A DNA stretch of 64,000 nt from an uncultured Alistipes sp. (GCA_948442615.1 CAOJSG010000001.1:1-64000); one strand, 5' to 3'; shown: positions 50,223 through 60,564, numbered from the stretch's first letter. Program-made: numbers and translations. Notes: generated by a model not told the origin, from the sequence alone.

Positions 50223-50261
50223 GAAGGCCGGAGGGAGATGTCTCCCTCCGGCCTTTTTTCG
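50223..50261 (+). terminator. Terminator after groEL
   Basis: gaaggccggagggagatgtctccctccggccttttttcg. Confidence 0.88.
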
Positions 50262-50401
50262 TCGCGGAGCGGGCTGCGGCGGCGTGTGGCGGAAAGCGAT
50301 CCGCGGTTCGTGCTGATGTGCGGGCCGCGGTATATGCCGGAGGCCGGACACTTCGCAGGGGATGTGCGTGCCGGGGGCGGTCCGACGGACTGCGGCGCCG
50401 T

Positions 50402-51022
50402 TCAGCCGGCGATCCGGTCGATCTCCCGCTGCAGCGCATCCAGAAAACGGGCGGCATGCGCCCCGTCCATCTGCGTGTGGTGGAACTGGAACGAGACGGT
50501 GAGCGTCGTCCGGAAGAGCCGCCGCCGGTATTTGCCCCAGATCAGGAACGGATTGTTGAACACGCCGCTGTACATGCCGACGGCCCCGTCGATCTCGTAC
50601 TGCGCCAGGGCCGAGGTACCGATCACCATGCTTTCGGTCAGGTCGTGGTTCTCGCACGATTCGGCCACCTGCCGCGTCAGCCGCAGGTAGTCGTCGTTGA
50701 ACCGCCGGAGGTCGTCCGTGAACGGGATGTCGCAGGAGCTCACCTCTCCCCGTCTGTCCGCGACGATGGTGTTCACGGCGAGGGTGTCGTACCGCATCAG
50801 CCTGTCGCCGACGGGCAGCAGGTAGAACTCCTCGATGCCGCTGGCGGCACGGCCGATGCACCAGCACATCAGCATGTTGAATTTCAGCCCTCTTTTCCTG
50901 CTCGCTTTTGCGAGGGGGCCTACGTCGAGCGTTCTGAAAAACGTGACCATCGGCATGGGCGCCTTCATCCACATCTCGAAAGCGTATGCGCGGGCCGTCT
51001 CTTGCGGGTTTACTTCTTTCAT
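50402..51022 (-). CDS. CatA-like O-acetyltransferase
   Basis: FNMLMCWCIGRAASGIEEF...TVSFQFHHTQMDGAHAARFLDALQREIDRI; HHxxxDG catalytic motif. Confidence 0.85.
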   Translation of the reverse strand: MKEVNPQETARAYAFEMWMKAPMPMVTFFRTLDVGPLAKASRKRGLKFNMLMCWCIGRAASGIEEFYLLPVGDRLMRYDTLAVNTIVADRRGEVSSCDIPFTDDLRRFNDDYLRLTRQVAESCENHDLTESMVIGTSALAQYEIDGAVGMYSGVFNNPFLIWGKYRRRLFRTTLTVSFQFHHTQMDGAHAARFLDALQREIDRIAG

Positions 51023-51144
51023 GATCGTCGGTTGTTATTCGATGGGGCGGACAGAGGGCCGGTCCCGGTCGGCGGGATCGGCCTGTCCGTGTGTTTTCGG
51101 AGGTGTGTGCCGCAGCAGGAAACGCCGCGGCGGGATGCGGACGG

Positions 51145-52788
51145 TTATTTGCCGAGCAGGATGCGTGCCTGGGCCAGTGCGGCGTCGGTGATCTCCGAGC
51201 CGGAGAGCATTTTGGCGATCTCCGTCATGCGCTCCGCTTCGGTCAGCCGGGCGATCTCCGTGCGGCCGTCGTGTTTGTAGACGACGAAGTGCGTTTCGCC
51301 TTTCGACGCGACCTGCGGCAGGTGGGTGATGTCGATGACCTGCATCGATCCCGAGAGCGTGGCGATGATCTCGCCCATCGCGTCGGCTATGCGCCCCGAG
51401 ACGCCGGTATCGATCTCGTCGAAGACGATCGTCGGCAGCTGCATGCGCTCGGCGAGCAGCGATTTGAGGGCCAGCATGACGCGCGACAGCTCGCCGCCCG
51501 ACGCGATGCGCTCTACGGGCTGCGGCGCGACGTTGCGGTTGGCCGAGAAGAGGTAGGAGACGCGGTCCGCACCCGTGCGGTTCGGCGTGTCGGCGGCGTC
51601 GAGCCCGATGCGGAAGCATGCGTCGGGCATGCCCAGACGGGCGAGGGAGGCGTCGATCCGGCGTTCGAATGCCGGGGCTGCCTTCGCCCGGGCGGCATGC
51701 AGCTGCGCGGCCAGCCTTCCGGTCTCGGCGGCCAGCGTCCGCAGCTCCTGTTCCGTCGCGGCGATGGCCTCGTCGCTGCGGTCGATGGCGGCCAGTTGGG
51801 CGGCGTAGCGGTCGCGGACGGCGATCAGTTCGTCGACCGTCTCCGTGCGGTGCTTGCTGCAAAGGGCGTAGAGAACGCCCAGGCGCGCATCGAGGGCCTG
51901 CAGCCGCTCCGGATCGGCCTCGATCCGTTCGCTCGCCGCGGTGACGGAGGCGTCGATGTCCTTGAGTTCGAGCAGCACGGCCCGCAGCCTCTCGGCATAC
52001 GCCGCGGCATCCGGATAGCTGTCGCGCAGGTGGAGCAGGGCGTTTTCGTGCGCTCCGATCCGGTGCAGAATGCCCGTTTCGTCGGCATCGAGGTCGTTGC
52101 GCAGGGCGATCATCGCCTCGCCGATCCGGTCGGCATTCGACAGCACGGCCTGCTCGGCCTCCAGTTCGGCCTGTTCGCCCGGACGAAGGGCCGCGGCCGC
52201 GAGTTCGTCGCACTGGAAGCGGAGCCACTCCTCGTCGCGGCGGCCTGCGGCGGCCTGCTCCTGCAGCTCGGCCAGCCTGCGGCGCGCCTCGCTCATCCGT
52301 GCGTAGGCTGCGCCGTAGGTGCGCAGCAGCTCCTCGTTGCCGGCCAGCGTGTCGAGCGCCGAGATCCGGAACTCCTCGGAGGCGAGGATCAGGTTCTGGT
52401 GCTGCGAATGGATGTCCAGCAGCCGGGCGCCCAGCTCGCGCAGCAGCGTCAGCTGCACGGGCACGTCGTTGACGAAGGCGCGGCTCTTGCCGGCGGGGGT
52501 GATCATGCGGCGGACGGAGGTTTCGGGGGCGAAGTCGAGGTCGTTCGCCTCGAAAAACGGCTCGAGTCCCGTCGCCGAGAGGTCGAACACCCCTTCGACG
52601 ACGCAGTTGCGCGTGCGGTCCTTGATGGCCGTTCCGTCGTTCTTGTTGCCCGAAAGCAGTCCCAGCGCACCCAGGAGGATCGATTTTCCGGCACCCGTCT
52701 CTCCCGTGATGATGTTCAGCCCCGGCTCGAGTTCCATTTCGAGCCGGTCGATCAGCGCATAGTTTTCAACCGTCAGACGAAGTAGCAT
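51145..52788 (-). CDS. recN: DNA repair protein RecN
   Basis: MLLRLTVENYALIDRLEMELEPGLNIITGETGAGKSILLGALGLLSG...VFDEIDTGVSGRIADAMGEI. Confidence 0.97.
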   Translation of the reverse strand: MLLRLTVENYALIDRLEMELEPGLNIITGETGAGKSILLGALGLLSGNKNDGTAIKDRTRNCVVEGVFDLSATGLEPFFEANDLDFAPETSVRRMITPAGKSRAFVNDVPVQLTLLRELGARLLDIHSQHQNLILASEEFRISALDTLAGNEELLRTYGAAYARMSEARRRLAELQEQAAAGRRDEEWLRFQCDELAAAALRPGEQAELEAEQAVLSNADRIGEAMIALRNDLDADETGILHRIGAHENALLHLRDSYPDAAAYAERLRAVLLELKDIDASVTAASERIEADPERLQALDARLGVLYALCSKHRTETVDELIAVRDRYAAQLAAIDRSDEAIAATEQELRTLAAETGRLAAQLHAARAKAAPAFERRIDASLARLGMPDACFRIGLDAADTPNRTGADRVSYLFSANRNVAPQPVERIASGGELSRVMLALKSLLAERMQLPTIVFDEIDTGVSGRIADAMGEIIATLSGSMQVIDITHLPQVASKGETHFVVYKHDGRTEIARLTEAERMTEIAKMLSGSEITDAALAQARILLGK

Positions 52789-52888
52789 GGTGCGTGAAAA
52801 TTTTCCTTGGGCAGTTAGTCGTTCAAATCGTTCGTATGCGCGACCGTCTCCGGGGGCGAAGCCCGTGCGTCGGCGCGACGGCGCCGTG

Positions 52889-54091
52889 CTATCGTGCCGC
52901 CAGCTCCTCTTCGATCCGGTCCGCGATGCGCGCCGCTACCTCCGTCTTGGACATCAGCGGCAGGTCGGTCCGTCCCGCGCGGTCGATCAGCGAGACCTTG
53001 TTGGTGTCGCCGCGGAATCCGGCCCCTGCGTCGCGCAGCGAATTGAGCACGATGAAATCGAAATTCTTCTTTTCCAGTTTGGCCCGGGCGTTGTCCGCCT
53101 CGTGGTCGGTCTCGAGTGCGAATCCCACCAGCAGCCGATCGCCCTTGCGGGCGCCCAGTGCGGCCGCGATGTCGCGCGTGCGGCGGAGCACGATCCGCAG
53201 GTCGCTGTCGCCCTTCTTGAGCTTCCGGTCCGCAGGCTCCGCGGGCGTATAGTCGGCCACGGCGGCGCACATGACGGCGCCGTCGGCCCGGTCGAAGGCC
53301 GCCGTGGCGGCGTCGTACATCTCGGCGGCCGAAAGAACGTCGACTCGCCGGACATCCAGCGGGGCGGGGAGAGCTGTGCGGCCGCTGACGAGCGTGACCT
53401 CGGCGCCCCGGCGGGCCAGTTCGCCGGCGATCGCATAGCCCATCTTGCCCGACGAGTGGTTCGAGATGAACCGCACGGGGTCGATCGGTTCGATCGTGGC
53501 GCCGGCCGTCACGACGAAGCGCTTACCGCTCAGCGTCTTTTTTTTTTCGCGGAGCAGCTCCTCCACGAATGCCGCGATCCGTTCGGGGTCGGCCATGCGG
53601 CCCTTTCCCGTGAGGCCGCTGGCCAGCTCGCCCTCTTCGGGGTCGATCAGGTGCACGCCGCGTCCGGCGAGCGTACGGAGGTTCTGCTGCGTGGCCGGAT
53701 GGGCGTACATGTCCAGGTCCATCGCCGGGGCGATCGCCACCGGACAGCGGGCCGAGAGGTAGGTCGTGAGCAGCAGGTTGTCGGCGATTCCCGCCGCCAT
53801 CTTGGCCAGCGTGTTGGCCGTGGCGGGGGCGATGAGCAGGCAGTCGGCCCACTCGCCCAGCGAGATATGGGAGTTCCACGCGCCGTTTTCGGGGTCGAAG
53901 AACTCCACCAGAATGGGATGTTTCGAGAGGGTCGCCATGGTCAGCGGCGTGATGAACTGCTTGGCCAGCGGGGTCATCACCACGCGCACGTCGGCCCCCG
54001 CCGTCTTCAGCAGACGACAGAGCGGCGCCGCCTTGTAGGCGGCGATGCTTCCCGTGATGCCGAGCAGGATTCGGCGCCCTTCCAGTTCCAT
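52889..54091 (-). CDS. coaBC: Bifunctional phosphopantothenoylcysteine decarboxylase/phosphopantothenate-cysteine ligase
   Basis: MELEGRRILLGITGSIAAYKAAPLCRLLKTAGADVRVVMT...VVTAGATIEPIDPVRFISNHSSGKMGYAIA. Confidence 0.97.
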   Translation of the reverse strand: MELEGRRILLGITGSIAAYKAAPLCRLLKTAGADVRVVMTPLAKQFITPLTMATLSKHPILVEFFDPENGAWNSHISLGEWADCLLIAPATANTLAKMAAGIADNLLLTTYLSARCPVAIAPAMDLDMYAHPATQQNLRTLAGRGVHLIDPEEGELASGLTGKGRMADPERIAAFVEELLREKKKTLSGKRFVVTAGATIEPIDPVRFISNHSSGKMGYAIAGELARRGAEVTLVSGRTALPAPLDVRRVDVLSAAEMYDAATAAFDRADGAVMCAAVADYTPAEPADRKLKKGDSDLRIVLRRTRDIAAALGARKGDRLLVGFALETDHEADNARAKLEKKNFDFIVLNSLRDAGAGFRGDTNKVSLIDRAGRTDLPLMSKTEVAARIADRIEEELAAR

Positions 54092-54102
54092 CGGCGCAGG
54101 GA

Positions 54103-54435
54103 TCAGGCCTCCTTGACGGGGGCGTCTTTGCCCTCGCGGTAGAACAGCTCGCCGTCGAGGAACTCCTCGGTGGCGATGATGGCGGGCTTGGGCAGCCGCT
54201 CGTAGTAGCGCGAGATTTCGATCTGCTCGCGGTTTTCGAAGGTCTCCTCCATCGTGTCCGTGGGCGACGAGAAGTCGGCCAGCTTGCGGTTGAGCTCGGT
54301 CTTGAGCTCGGTCGAGATCTGGTTGGCGCGGCGGGCGATGATATTTACCGTTTCATAGATATTGCCGGTCTCCTTGTCCAGATCGACCAGCTTGCGGGTC
54401 ACGGTGTTGTTGGGAATGTTCTTTTTGATCTCCAT
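54103..54435 (-). CDS. rpoZ: Bacteroidetes-type RNA polymerase omega subunit
   Basis: MEIKKNIPNNTVTRKLVDLDKETGNIYETVNIIARRANQISTELKTELNRKLADF. Confidence 0.85.
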   Translation of the reverse strand: MEIKKNIPNNTVTRKLVDLDKETGNIYETVNIIARRANQISTELKTELNRKLADFSSPTDTMEETFENREQIEISRYYERLPKPAIIATEEFLDGELFYREGKDAPVKEA

Positions 54436-54437
54436 AT

Positions 54438-55253
54438 CTACAGGTTGTCTTTTTTGTTCTTGTCCAGAAAATCCTTGGCGTGCCGGGCCATGCGGTCCAA
54501 CTCCTTGACGTGCGTCGATTCGGGATATTCGGCGATGAACGAGTAATAGGAGTCGAGCATCGACATGTAGCGGTCGATCTGCTTGGCCTCGACCGAGTTG
54601 CTGGCGAACCGGTAGCTCGCGTCGACGATCAGGTACATGATCTCTTCGCGGTGGTTGCTCTCGGGGTATTTGCGCAGGGCGTTCTTCAGCGCGATGATCG
54701 CCGACTTGTATTTCCCGATCTTATAATAGGTGTAGGCGTTGATGTAGGCCTTGTCGTGCAGCCGTTGGGTGAGCTCCTTGTCGATATTCTTGAAATCCTC
54801 GATGTATTTGCTCTCGGGGTAGCGCGACATGAATTCGTTGACGGCGATGATGGCCTGTCCGGTCATGGTCTGGTCGCGCGTGGGGCCGGGCGAGAGCTTG
54901 TAGAAGCACATGGCATACATGCCTTCGGCCTCTTCGATGAAGACGCTCCGGCCGAACTTGCGGCGGAACTCGTCCAGCAGGGTCGAGGCGGTGTCGTAGT
55001 CGAGGTTCTTGTACTTGCAGCGGGCGTTGAAGAACGAGATGCTGTCCTCGCGCGAGGTCCCCGAGTAGTAGTGCTGCACCCCTTCGAAAAGGGTGGAAGC
55101 GCGCGACCATTTGCCTTTTTCGTAGAATTCGAGAGCCTTGGCGTAGATCAGGTCGGGTTTTCCGCTCTTGAGCAGGCTGTTGACGCCTGCGCATCCGGTC
55201 AGTACCGCAATGGCGGCCGCTGCCAGGATCGCATATGGACAGATTCGCTTCAT
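54438..55253 (-). CDS. bamD: Outer membrane assembly lipoprotein BamD
   Basis: Lipobox LTGCAG; YAKALEFYEKGKWSRASTLFEGVQHYYSGTSREDSISFFNARCKYKNLDYDTASTLLDEFRRKFGRS. Confidence 0.92.
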   Translation of the reverse strand: MKRICPYAILAAAAIAVLTGCAGVNSLLKSGKPDLIYAKALEFYEKGKWSRASTLFEGVQHYYSGTSREDSISFFNARCKYKNLDYDTASTLLDEFRRKFGRSVFIEEAEGMYAMCFYKLSPGPTRDQTMTGQAIIAVNEFMSRYPESKYIEDFKNIDKELTQRLHDKAYINAYTYYKIGKYKSAIIALKNALRKYPESNHREEIMYLIVDASYRFASNSVEAKQIDRYMSMLDSYYSFIAEYPESTHVKELDRMARHAKDFLDKNKKDNL

Positions 55254-55386
55254 CGATGATTTTTTTACCGCGCTTTATCGCGCAAAGTTATACATTATTT
55301 AACGAATCCACAAATAATTTTATTGCCTGCGAAAAGAGGCCGCCTCCGAAGGAGACGGCCTCTTTTCCGTGAGGTTGTCCCGGGCG

Positions 55387-55998
55387 TCAGAAGAAGAAGC
55401 CGATCGACCCGCCGTAGGTCACCGACCGGTCGACCCTGACGCGCTGCGCCACGCCGTCGCAGACGAAGGTGTTCCGGATGTGCGAGCGGGGATAGCCCGA
55501 AACCCGGAAATCGAAGAAGAACTTCCGGATGTTGAATCCGACGCCGCCCATGACGGCGATGTCGTCGTCGTTGAATCTGACCTTCAGCTGCTGGGAGTCG
55601 TCGCTGCGCCCGCTTTGCGACACGCGGAATCCGGCGCCGCCGAACAGGCGGAAGGCGCCGAACTGGAGGCCCAGCTGCACGGGGATCTCGAACCGCTCGG
55701 TCCGGATCCGCAGGTCGCGGTCCCGGCTGTTGCCGAGCCGGAAGTCGTAGTTGGCGAACGCATAGTTCAGTTCGGACTGCAGGTGGATGTGGCGCGTGAT
55801 GTTCAGCCGCAGGACCAGTCCCGCTTCGTAACCCACCTGCGCCTTGCCCGGGGCGACGCTCCGGTCGCCGATGTACACGCGGTCGAAGTGCTGTTTGACC
55901 GTACTGATGCCGCCGCGCAGACCGATCCGGAACCGCTGGGCCGATGCTCCGCCGCAGAAGAAAAGAAGCGCGGAGAGAAGTGCGAGAATTTTTTTCAT
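55387..55998 (-). CDS. Outer membrane beta-barrel (PorT-like/OmpA-like barrel) protein
   Basis: Signal peptide MKKILALLSALLFFCGGASAQ; GLRGGISTVKQHF...YEAGLVLRLNITRHIHLQSELNYAF. Confidence 0.8.
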   Translation of the reverse strand: MKKILALLSALLFFCGGASAQRFRIGLRGGISTVKQHFDRVYIGDRSVAPGKAQVGYEAGLVLRLNITRHIHLQSELNYAFANYDFRLGNSRDRDLRIRTERFEIPVQLGLQFGAFRLFGGAGFRVSQSGRSDDSQQLKVRFNDDDIAVMGGVGFNIRKFFFDFRVSGYPRSHIRNTFVCDGVAQRVRVDRSVTYGGSIGFFF

Positions 55999-56122
55999 AA
56001 GCGTCTATCTTTCAGAATTAAGGTGTAAGCGTTGTCCGGGCGGACGGTGCGTGCCGTCCGCCGAGGCCGCCGTGCGGGGCGGCCGTCTTCTGCCGTGCCG
56101 CGCCCTGCGGGCGGACCGGCGT

Positions 56123-57466
56123 TCAGAGCAGGGGTGCCGTCAGCCGCAGGGCGTCGCAGAGCGCACGCCGCCAGGGCGGGCGGCAGCGCCATTGCTCCGG
56201 CGTGACTGCGCGGCAGGCGGCCAGGTCTTCGTCGAACGTCGCGGCCAGCATGCGGGCGGTCGGGCGGTCGTAGATGAAGGCCGTGACCTCGAAGTTCTCC
56301 AGCAGGCTCCGGTAGTCCATGTTGGCCGTGCCGACCGAGGCGGTCTGCTCGTCGATGACCAGCAGCTTGGCGTGGAGGAATCCGTTGTCGTAACGGTACA
56401 GTTCGGCGCCGGTGTCGAGCAGGTCGCCGATGTAGGATTCCGATACCAGGTCGGTGAAGCGCGAATCGCTGCACGCGGGGATCATGAGCTGCACGCGCAC
56501 GCCGCTGCGGGCCGCGATGCGCAGTGCGTCGAGGATGATCGCCGGCGGCATGAAGTAGGGCGACGAGATCCGGACGGTCCGCTGCGCGCGGACGATCGCG
56601 GCGGCGAAAGCCTCCGCCAGCGTCAGCCGCGACGCGCCCTCTTCGGCCCATGCCAGCTGCATAGGGAGTCGTTCGGCGACCGTGCGGGGCGCCGTGCGGA
56701 CGCCGGGATCCGGTTTTTCGCCGGTGAGTGCGGCCCAGTCGGCGAGAAAGAGCCGCTGCAGGTCGCCGACGATGTCGCCTTCGAGGCGCAGATGTTCGTC
56801 GCGCCACTTGCCCAAGCAGTCGCCGTCGAGGTAGTATTTTGCAATATTTATGCCACCCAGAAATGCGATGCGGCCGTCCGTAACGACGATTTTGCGGTGG
56901 TTGCGGCGGCAGACGCGGGGCGTGAACCACGGGAATGCGAGCGGCCCGAAGGCTTCCGCGCGGATGCCGGCCCGGCGCATGTCGCGGAGCATCCGGCGGG
57001 TGAGTCCTCCGGACCCCACCGCGTCGTAGATGACGCGGACCTCGACGCCCGCGCGGGCCTTGCGCTGCAGGATGTCGGCGATGGTGCGGCCGATGCGGTC
57101 GTCGCGGAAGATGTAATACTCCATGTGGATCGTGCGGGTGGCCCGCTGAAGGGCTGCGATCAGCGCCGAGAAGGCGTTGTTCCCGTTGTGGAGCAGCTCG
57201 ATGCGGTTGTGCGTCCGGAGTTGCGAGCCGCAGTTGCGGGCGATGAGCCGCTGGAGCCGGTCCGCGGCGTCCGTGCGTGCGGCGGGGGATGCGGCCGGCG
57301 GAAAGTCGCGTCTGAATCCGACCAGCACGTAGAGCAGCGTGCCTGCGACGGGCAGCAGCAGCACGATGGCGATCCATGCGGCCGCCGAGGCCGGGACCCG
57401 CCGCTGGCGCGTGATGACGAGCGCCGCGAGCGCGGTCCAGATCAGATGTAGCGAGACGAGTGACAT
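56123..57466 (-). CDS. cls: Cardiolipin synthase (two HKD/PLD motifs)
   Basis: HMEYYIFRDDRIGRTIADIL; NHRKIVVTDGRIAFLGGINIAKYYL; LHAKLLVIDEQTASVGTANMDYRSL. Confidence 0.95.
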   Translation of the reverse strand: MSLVSLHLIWTALAALVITRQRRVPASAAAWIAIVLLLPVAGTLLYVLVGFRRDFPPAASPAARTDAADRLQRLIARNCGSQLRTHNRIELLHNGNNAFSALIAALQRATRTIHMEYYIFRDDRIGRTIADILQRKARAGVEVRVIYDAVGSGGLTRRMLRDMRRAGIRAEAFGPLAFPWFTPRVCRRNHRKIVVTDGRIAFLGGINIAKYYLDGDCLGKWRDEHLRLEGDIVGDLQRLFLADWAALTGEKPDPGVRTAPRTVAERLPMQLAWAEEGASRLTLAEAFAAAIVRAQRTVRISSPYFMPPAIILDALRIAARSGVRVQLMIPACSDSRFTDLVSESYIGDLLDTGAELYRYDNGFLHAKLLVIDEQTASVGTANMDYRSLLENFEVTAFIYDRPTARMLAATFDEDLAACRAVTPEQWRCRPPWRRALCDALRLTAPLL

Positions 57467-57546
57467 GCCCGGCGTGCCGGCATACTTTATGCCAAAAAAC
57501 GGGACGTGCGCGAAACGGCGCGAATGTGGCCGCGCCGGAAAAAGAT

Positions 57547-57577
57547 TTGGAAAATCGGAAATTCCTTTTTATCTTTG
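57547..57577 (+). promoter_or_regulatory. Bacteroidetes promoter TTG-N20-TATCTTTG for greA
   Basis: gatttggaaaatcggaaattcctttttatctttg. Confidence 0.75.
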
Positions 57578-57642
57578 TCTCAGATGATTGTTACGGGGTT
57601 CTGGCCTTCGCGGGCCAGGATTCTTGTTTTTTAACGTTTATT

Positions 57643-58119
57643 ATGGCAAAAGAGATTATTTATCTGACGGCGGAGGGCTATAAGAAGCTCAAGGATGAAC
57701 TCGACCATATGCGCTCCGTCGAGCGTCCGGCGATTTCGGCCGCCATCGCCGAAGCGCGCGACAAGGGTGACCTTTCGGAGAATGCGGAGTACGATGCGGC
57801 CCGCGAAGCGCAGGGACTGCTGGAGATGCGTATCGCCAAACTGGAGGATACCATCGCCAATGCCCGCGTGATCGACGAGTCGAAGATCGACAAGAGCAAG
57901 GTTCAGATTCTGAGCCGTGTGACGCTGCTCAACCACAACAACAACCGTCAGGTCACCTATACGATCGTCGCCGAACACGAAGCCAACCTGCGCGAGGGCA
58001 AGCTGGCGATCGGGACGCCCATCGCCCAGGCGCTGCTCGGCAAGAAGAAGGGCGACAGGGTGGAGGTGACGGTGCCTGCCGGAACGCTCCATTTCGAGAT
58101 TCTGGAGATCAGCATCTGA
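57643..58119 (+). CDS. greA: Transcription elongation factor GreA
   Basis: MAKEIIYLTAEGYKKLKDELDHMRSVERPAISAAIAEARDKGDLSENAEYDAAREAQG. Confidence 0.97.
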   Translation: MAKEIIYLTAEGYKKLKDELDHMRSVERPAISAAIAEARDKGDLSENAEYDAAREAQGLLEMRIAKLEDTIANARVIDESKIDKSKVQILSRVTLLNHNNNRQVTYTIVAEHEANLREGKLAIGTPIAQALLGKKKGDRVEVTVPAGTLHFEILEISI

Positions 58120-58163
58120 TCGGCCGCTTCGGTCCGCTTACATATCGCCCCGCTGCGGGGTTC

Positions 58164-58191
58164 GGAAAGGTCGCCCCGGGCGGCCTTTTTT
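58164..58191 (+). terminator. Terminator after greA
   Basis: aaaggtcgccccgggcggccttttttg. Confidence 0.75.
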
Positions 58192-58574
58192 GCTGCGGAG
58201 GAGCGGCGGGTCGGCCGGCGTGCCGTGTGGCCCGGGATCGGAGCCGTCGGTACGACCCCGATGCGCCGGCCGGATGGCATGCTTGTCGTGTAATGTCCGG
58301 GCGCTGTCGGCTTACCCGCCGCCTGTCCGTTGATCTCTCCGGGCAGGCCGTTCGGCCGCTCTTCCGCCTGCGCCCGCGCTTGGTTGCTTGACGGTCCGCC
58401 CTCTGTCCGCCCGTTCATCTGCCTGTCTGTCTGCTGCTCGCCCATCTGCCCGGGCGGGCTGCCGCTTTATTCGTCTGCCGTACGTCCGCGGGCGGAACCT
58501 GCCGCCGGAGGCCGACCGGTGCGGACGATGCGTCCGGCGAATCCTCCCGGCCGGAGCCCGCACGACGAAAAAAA

Positions 58575-58599
58575 CGAGCCGGGGAAAGTCCCCGGCTCG
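58575..58599. terminator. Terminator of the convergent lipoprotein gene
   Basis: cgagccggggaaagtccccggctcg flanked by A-tract (T-tract on minus strand). Confidence 0.75.
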
Positions 58600-58626
58600 C
58601 CTTTTCGCGATGTATTCGGCCGATGC

Positions 58627-60068
58627 TTATTTGATCTCCACGCAACGTGTCGCGTGCGCGAAGCTGTAGTTGCCCATGGCGTCGACATTCGAGATGCTGC
58701 CTTCGAGCCCCTTGATCACGCGCGATGGGAAATATTCGTCGAACTCGGGCCGGCCCGGAGCGATGTCGTTCCGCATGGTGACTCTGCCGTTCCACTGCAT
58801 GAACTGGGATTTCAAGCCGCGAACGCACTCTCCGGTGTCGTATGCACGGCCGCAGCCGCTCACGGGGAACCAGGCGGTGTTCCCGTTGTAGGTGTAGGTG
58901 CCGCCGCTCAGATCGGATGCCGGAACGAGTTTCTCATTCCAGTCGCCCCAGTCGTCCGGTTCGGGCAGGCGGTAGCCGGCGGGACAGGGATCGTAGTCCG
59001 ACTTCTCCTCTTCGCGCCACAGCGTGCGGTCCTCGTGGTCGAGCCAGGAGTAGATCGAGCCGTTGAGGCCGGTTCCTCTGGCTGCGAAGAAGGTCGTGGG
59101 TGCGGCGAACGAGCCTTCGATTGTCGTGCTTTCGGACACCGCTTTCCATTCGAATCCGTACGCGGGGTTCATGACGGTCCATTTGCGGGCCTCGTTGAAG
59201 GTCTCTCCGTTGCTGTCGTATTCGTCCTCGTATCCGCCGAAGATCGGCACGCAGCGTCCCCACTGGTAGAGGATCGTGCCCCAGGCCTTGCGGCCGTCCT
59301 CCTTCGTCGCGCCCGTCGCGCCGAGGATGCGGTCCTGGAATCGGCTTCCCGACGAGAAGACCATCGTCTGCGGTCGGTCCGTGCACCAGATCAGCCAGGT
59401 CCAGATCACCGTTCCGTCGGCGTTGAACGCTGCGAGTACGGCGTTGCCCCGTTCGCCCGAGGCGTTGAAGGTCCCTTGCCGTCGGCATAGGCGATGTCGG
59501 AGATCAGCCGCTGCTGAGTGTCGTTCTCCGATACCTTGGTCGCCCAGATCCAGTCGACCTTGGCGATGCCTTCGATCGGCGTGCCGCTTACCCGTTTGGT
59601 CTGGAAGCTGTACCCGCCGGGGTTGGGGACGATGTAGGTGTTGGCGGGATCTCCGGCCGAAGCGTAGGGGTCCTTGCCGGTGATGAGCACGAGCGAGGTG
59701 GATGCGGTGATGCCCGCTTCGTTCTTCACGGCGGCGGCGATCGCGTAGGGAGTCTCGTATTTGAGGTCCGCGAGGACGACTTCGGATGCTGCGGAGGCGT
59801 CGACGGAGACGCCCGAGGTCAGGATCTCTTCGTCCGAGGGCGTTCCCGTGTCGTTCGCGACGAGCAGATAGGCGCACTCGACGGCGTCTTCCGGAGCGAT
59901 GGTGATATTTATGGTGTTGCGGTCGACGTTGACGTCGAGCAGTTTTACCCGGGGTGCTTCACCGGGAAGTTCGAATCCGGAATCCTGGTCCGAATTGTCG
60001 TCGGAGCAGGAGAGTCCTACGGCGGCGAGTGCGCTCACGAGGAGCATGCGAAAGGCGAATGTCTTCAT
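58627..60068 (-). pseudogene. Lipoprotein with FISUMP-like C-terminal domain, interrupted by a single-base frameshift near 59473-59477
   Basis: N-part MKTFAFRMLLVSALAAVGLSCSDDN...SDIAYADGKG (59406..60068) and C-part ...GTFNASGERGNAVLAAFNADGTVIWTWLIWCTD...GYRLPEPDDWGDWNEK... (58627..) lie in different frames and join at AAGGGACC. Confidence 0.85.
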
Positions 60069-60349
60069 TCTTTACTGGTTTTTTTGATTGGGTAAACAAC
60101 GGCTTGTTGCGCGTCCTGCAATAAGCTTCGGGCAGCAAGATAATAAATAAATTGCAAATTTGTGTATCGGATGCTCGAATAAGTGCTATTTTTGCCGCTT
60201 TTCGTTGATATACAATATTAAAAAGAGATTACTGATCGTAATCGCCGGAGACGGACCGTGCGTGCGATCGGGCCTGTAGCGGGGTTTTTGCTGACGGGAA
60301 TGATGTGTTTCGGTAAATATGATTACGATATGTCGATATTCGGGTATGT

Positions 60350-60370
60350 ATACTTACGATTCGTAAGTAT
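60350..60370. repeat. Perfect palindromic operator-like site ATACTTACGA-T-TCGTAAGTAT
   Basis: 10-bp arms, 1-nt centre, intergenic. Confidence 0.75.
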
Positions 60371-60526
60371 GGCGGCTTTTTCGGACGTGCGGCGGCTTCG
60401 AGCTCTCCCGTCGGAGGCGGAAGCCGGATGGAATGCCGTCCGGATCGGCATCCGGTCCGGTCTTTCCGCCTGCCGGTCTGTCTGCGGACCTCTTCGCTTG
60501 CCGGTCGCTTCGGTGCGGATAAAACG

Positions 60527-60564
60527 CGATCGCCCCGCCGAATTTCACTTCGGCGGGGCGATCG
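60527..60564. terminator. Strong hairpin (16-bp arms) 3' of gcvH
   Basis: CGATCGCCCCGCCGAA-atttca-TTCGGCGGGGCGATCG. Confidence 0.65.

Noticed and set aside
51091-52785. 564-aa plus-strand ORF
   Set aside because: Antisense to recN
55844-57451. 535-aa plus-strand ORF
   Set aside because: Antisense to cls and the barrel protein; compositionally an artefact
58330-59490. 386-aa plus-strand ORF
   Set aside because: Antisense to the frameshifted lipoprotein and low-complexity intergenic DNA
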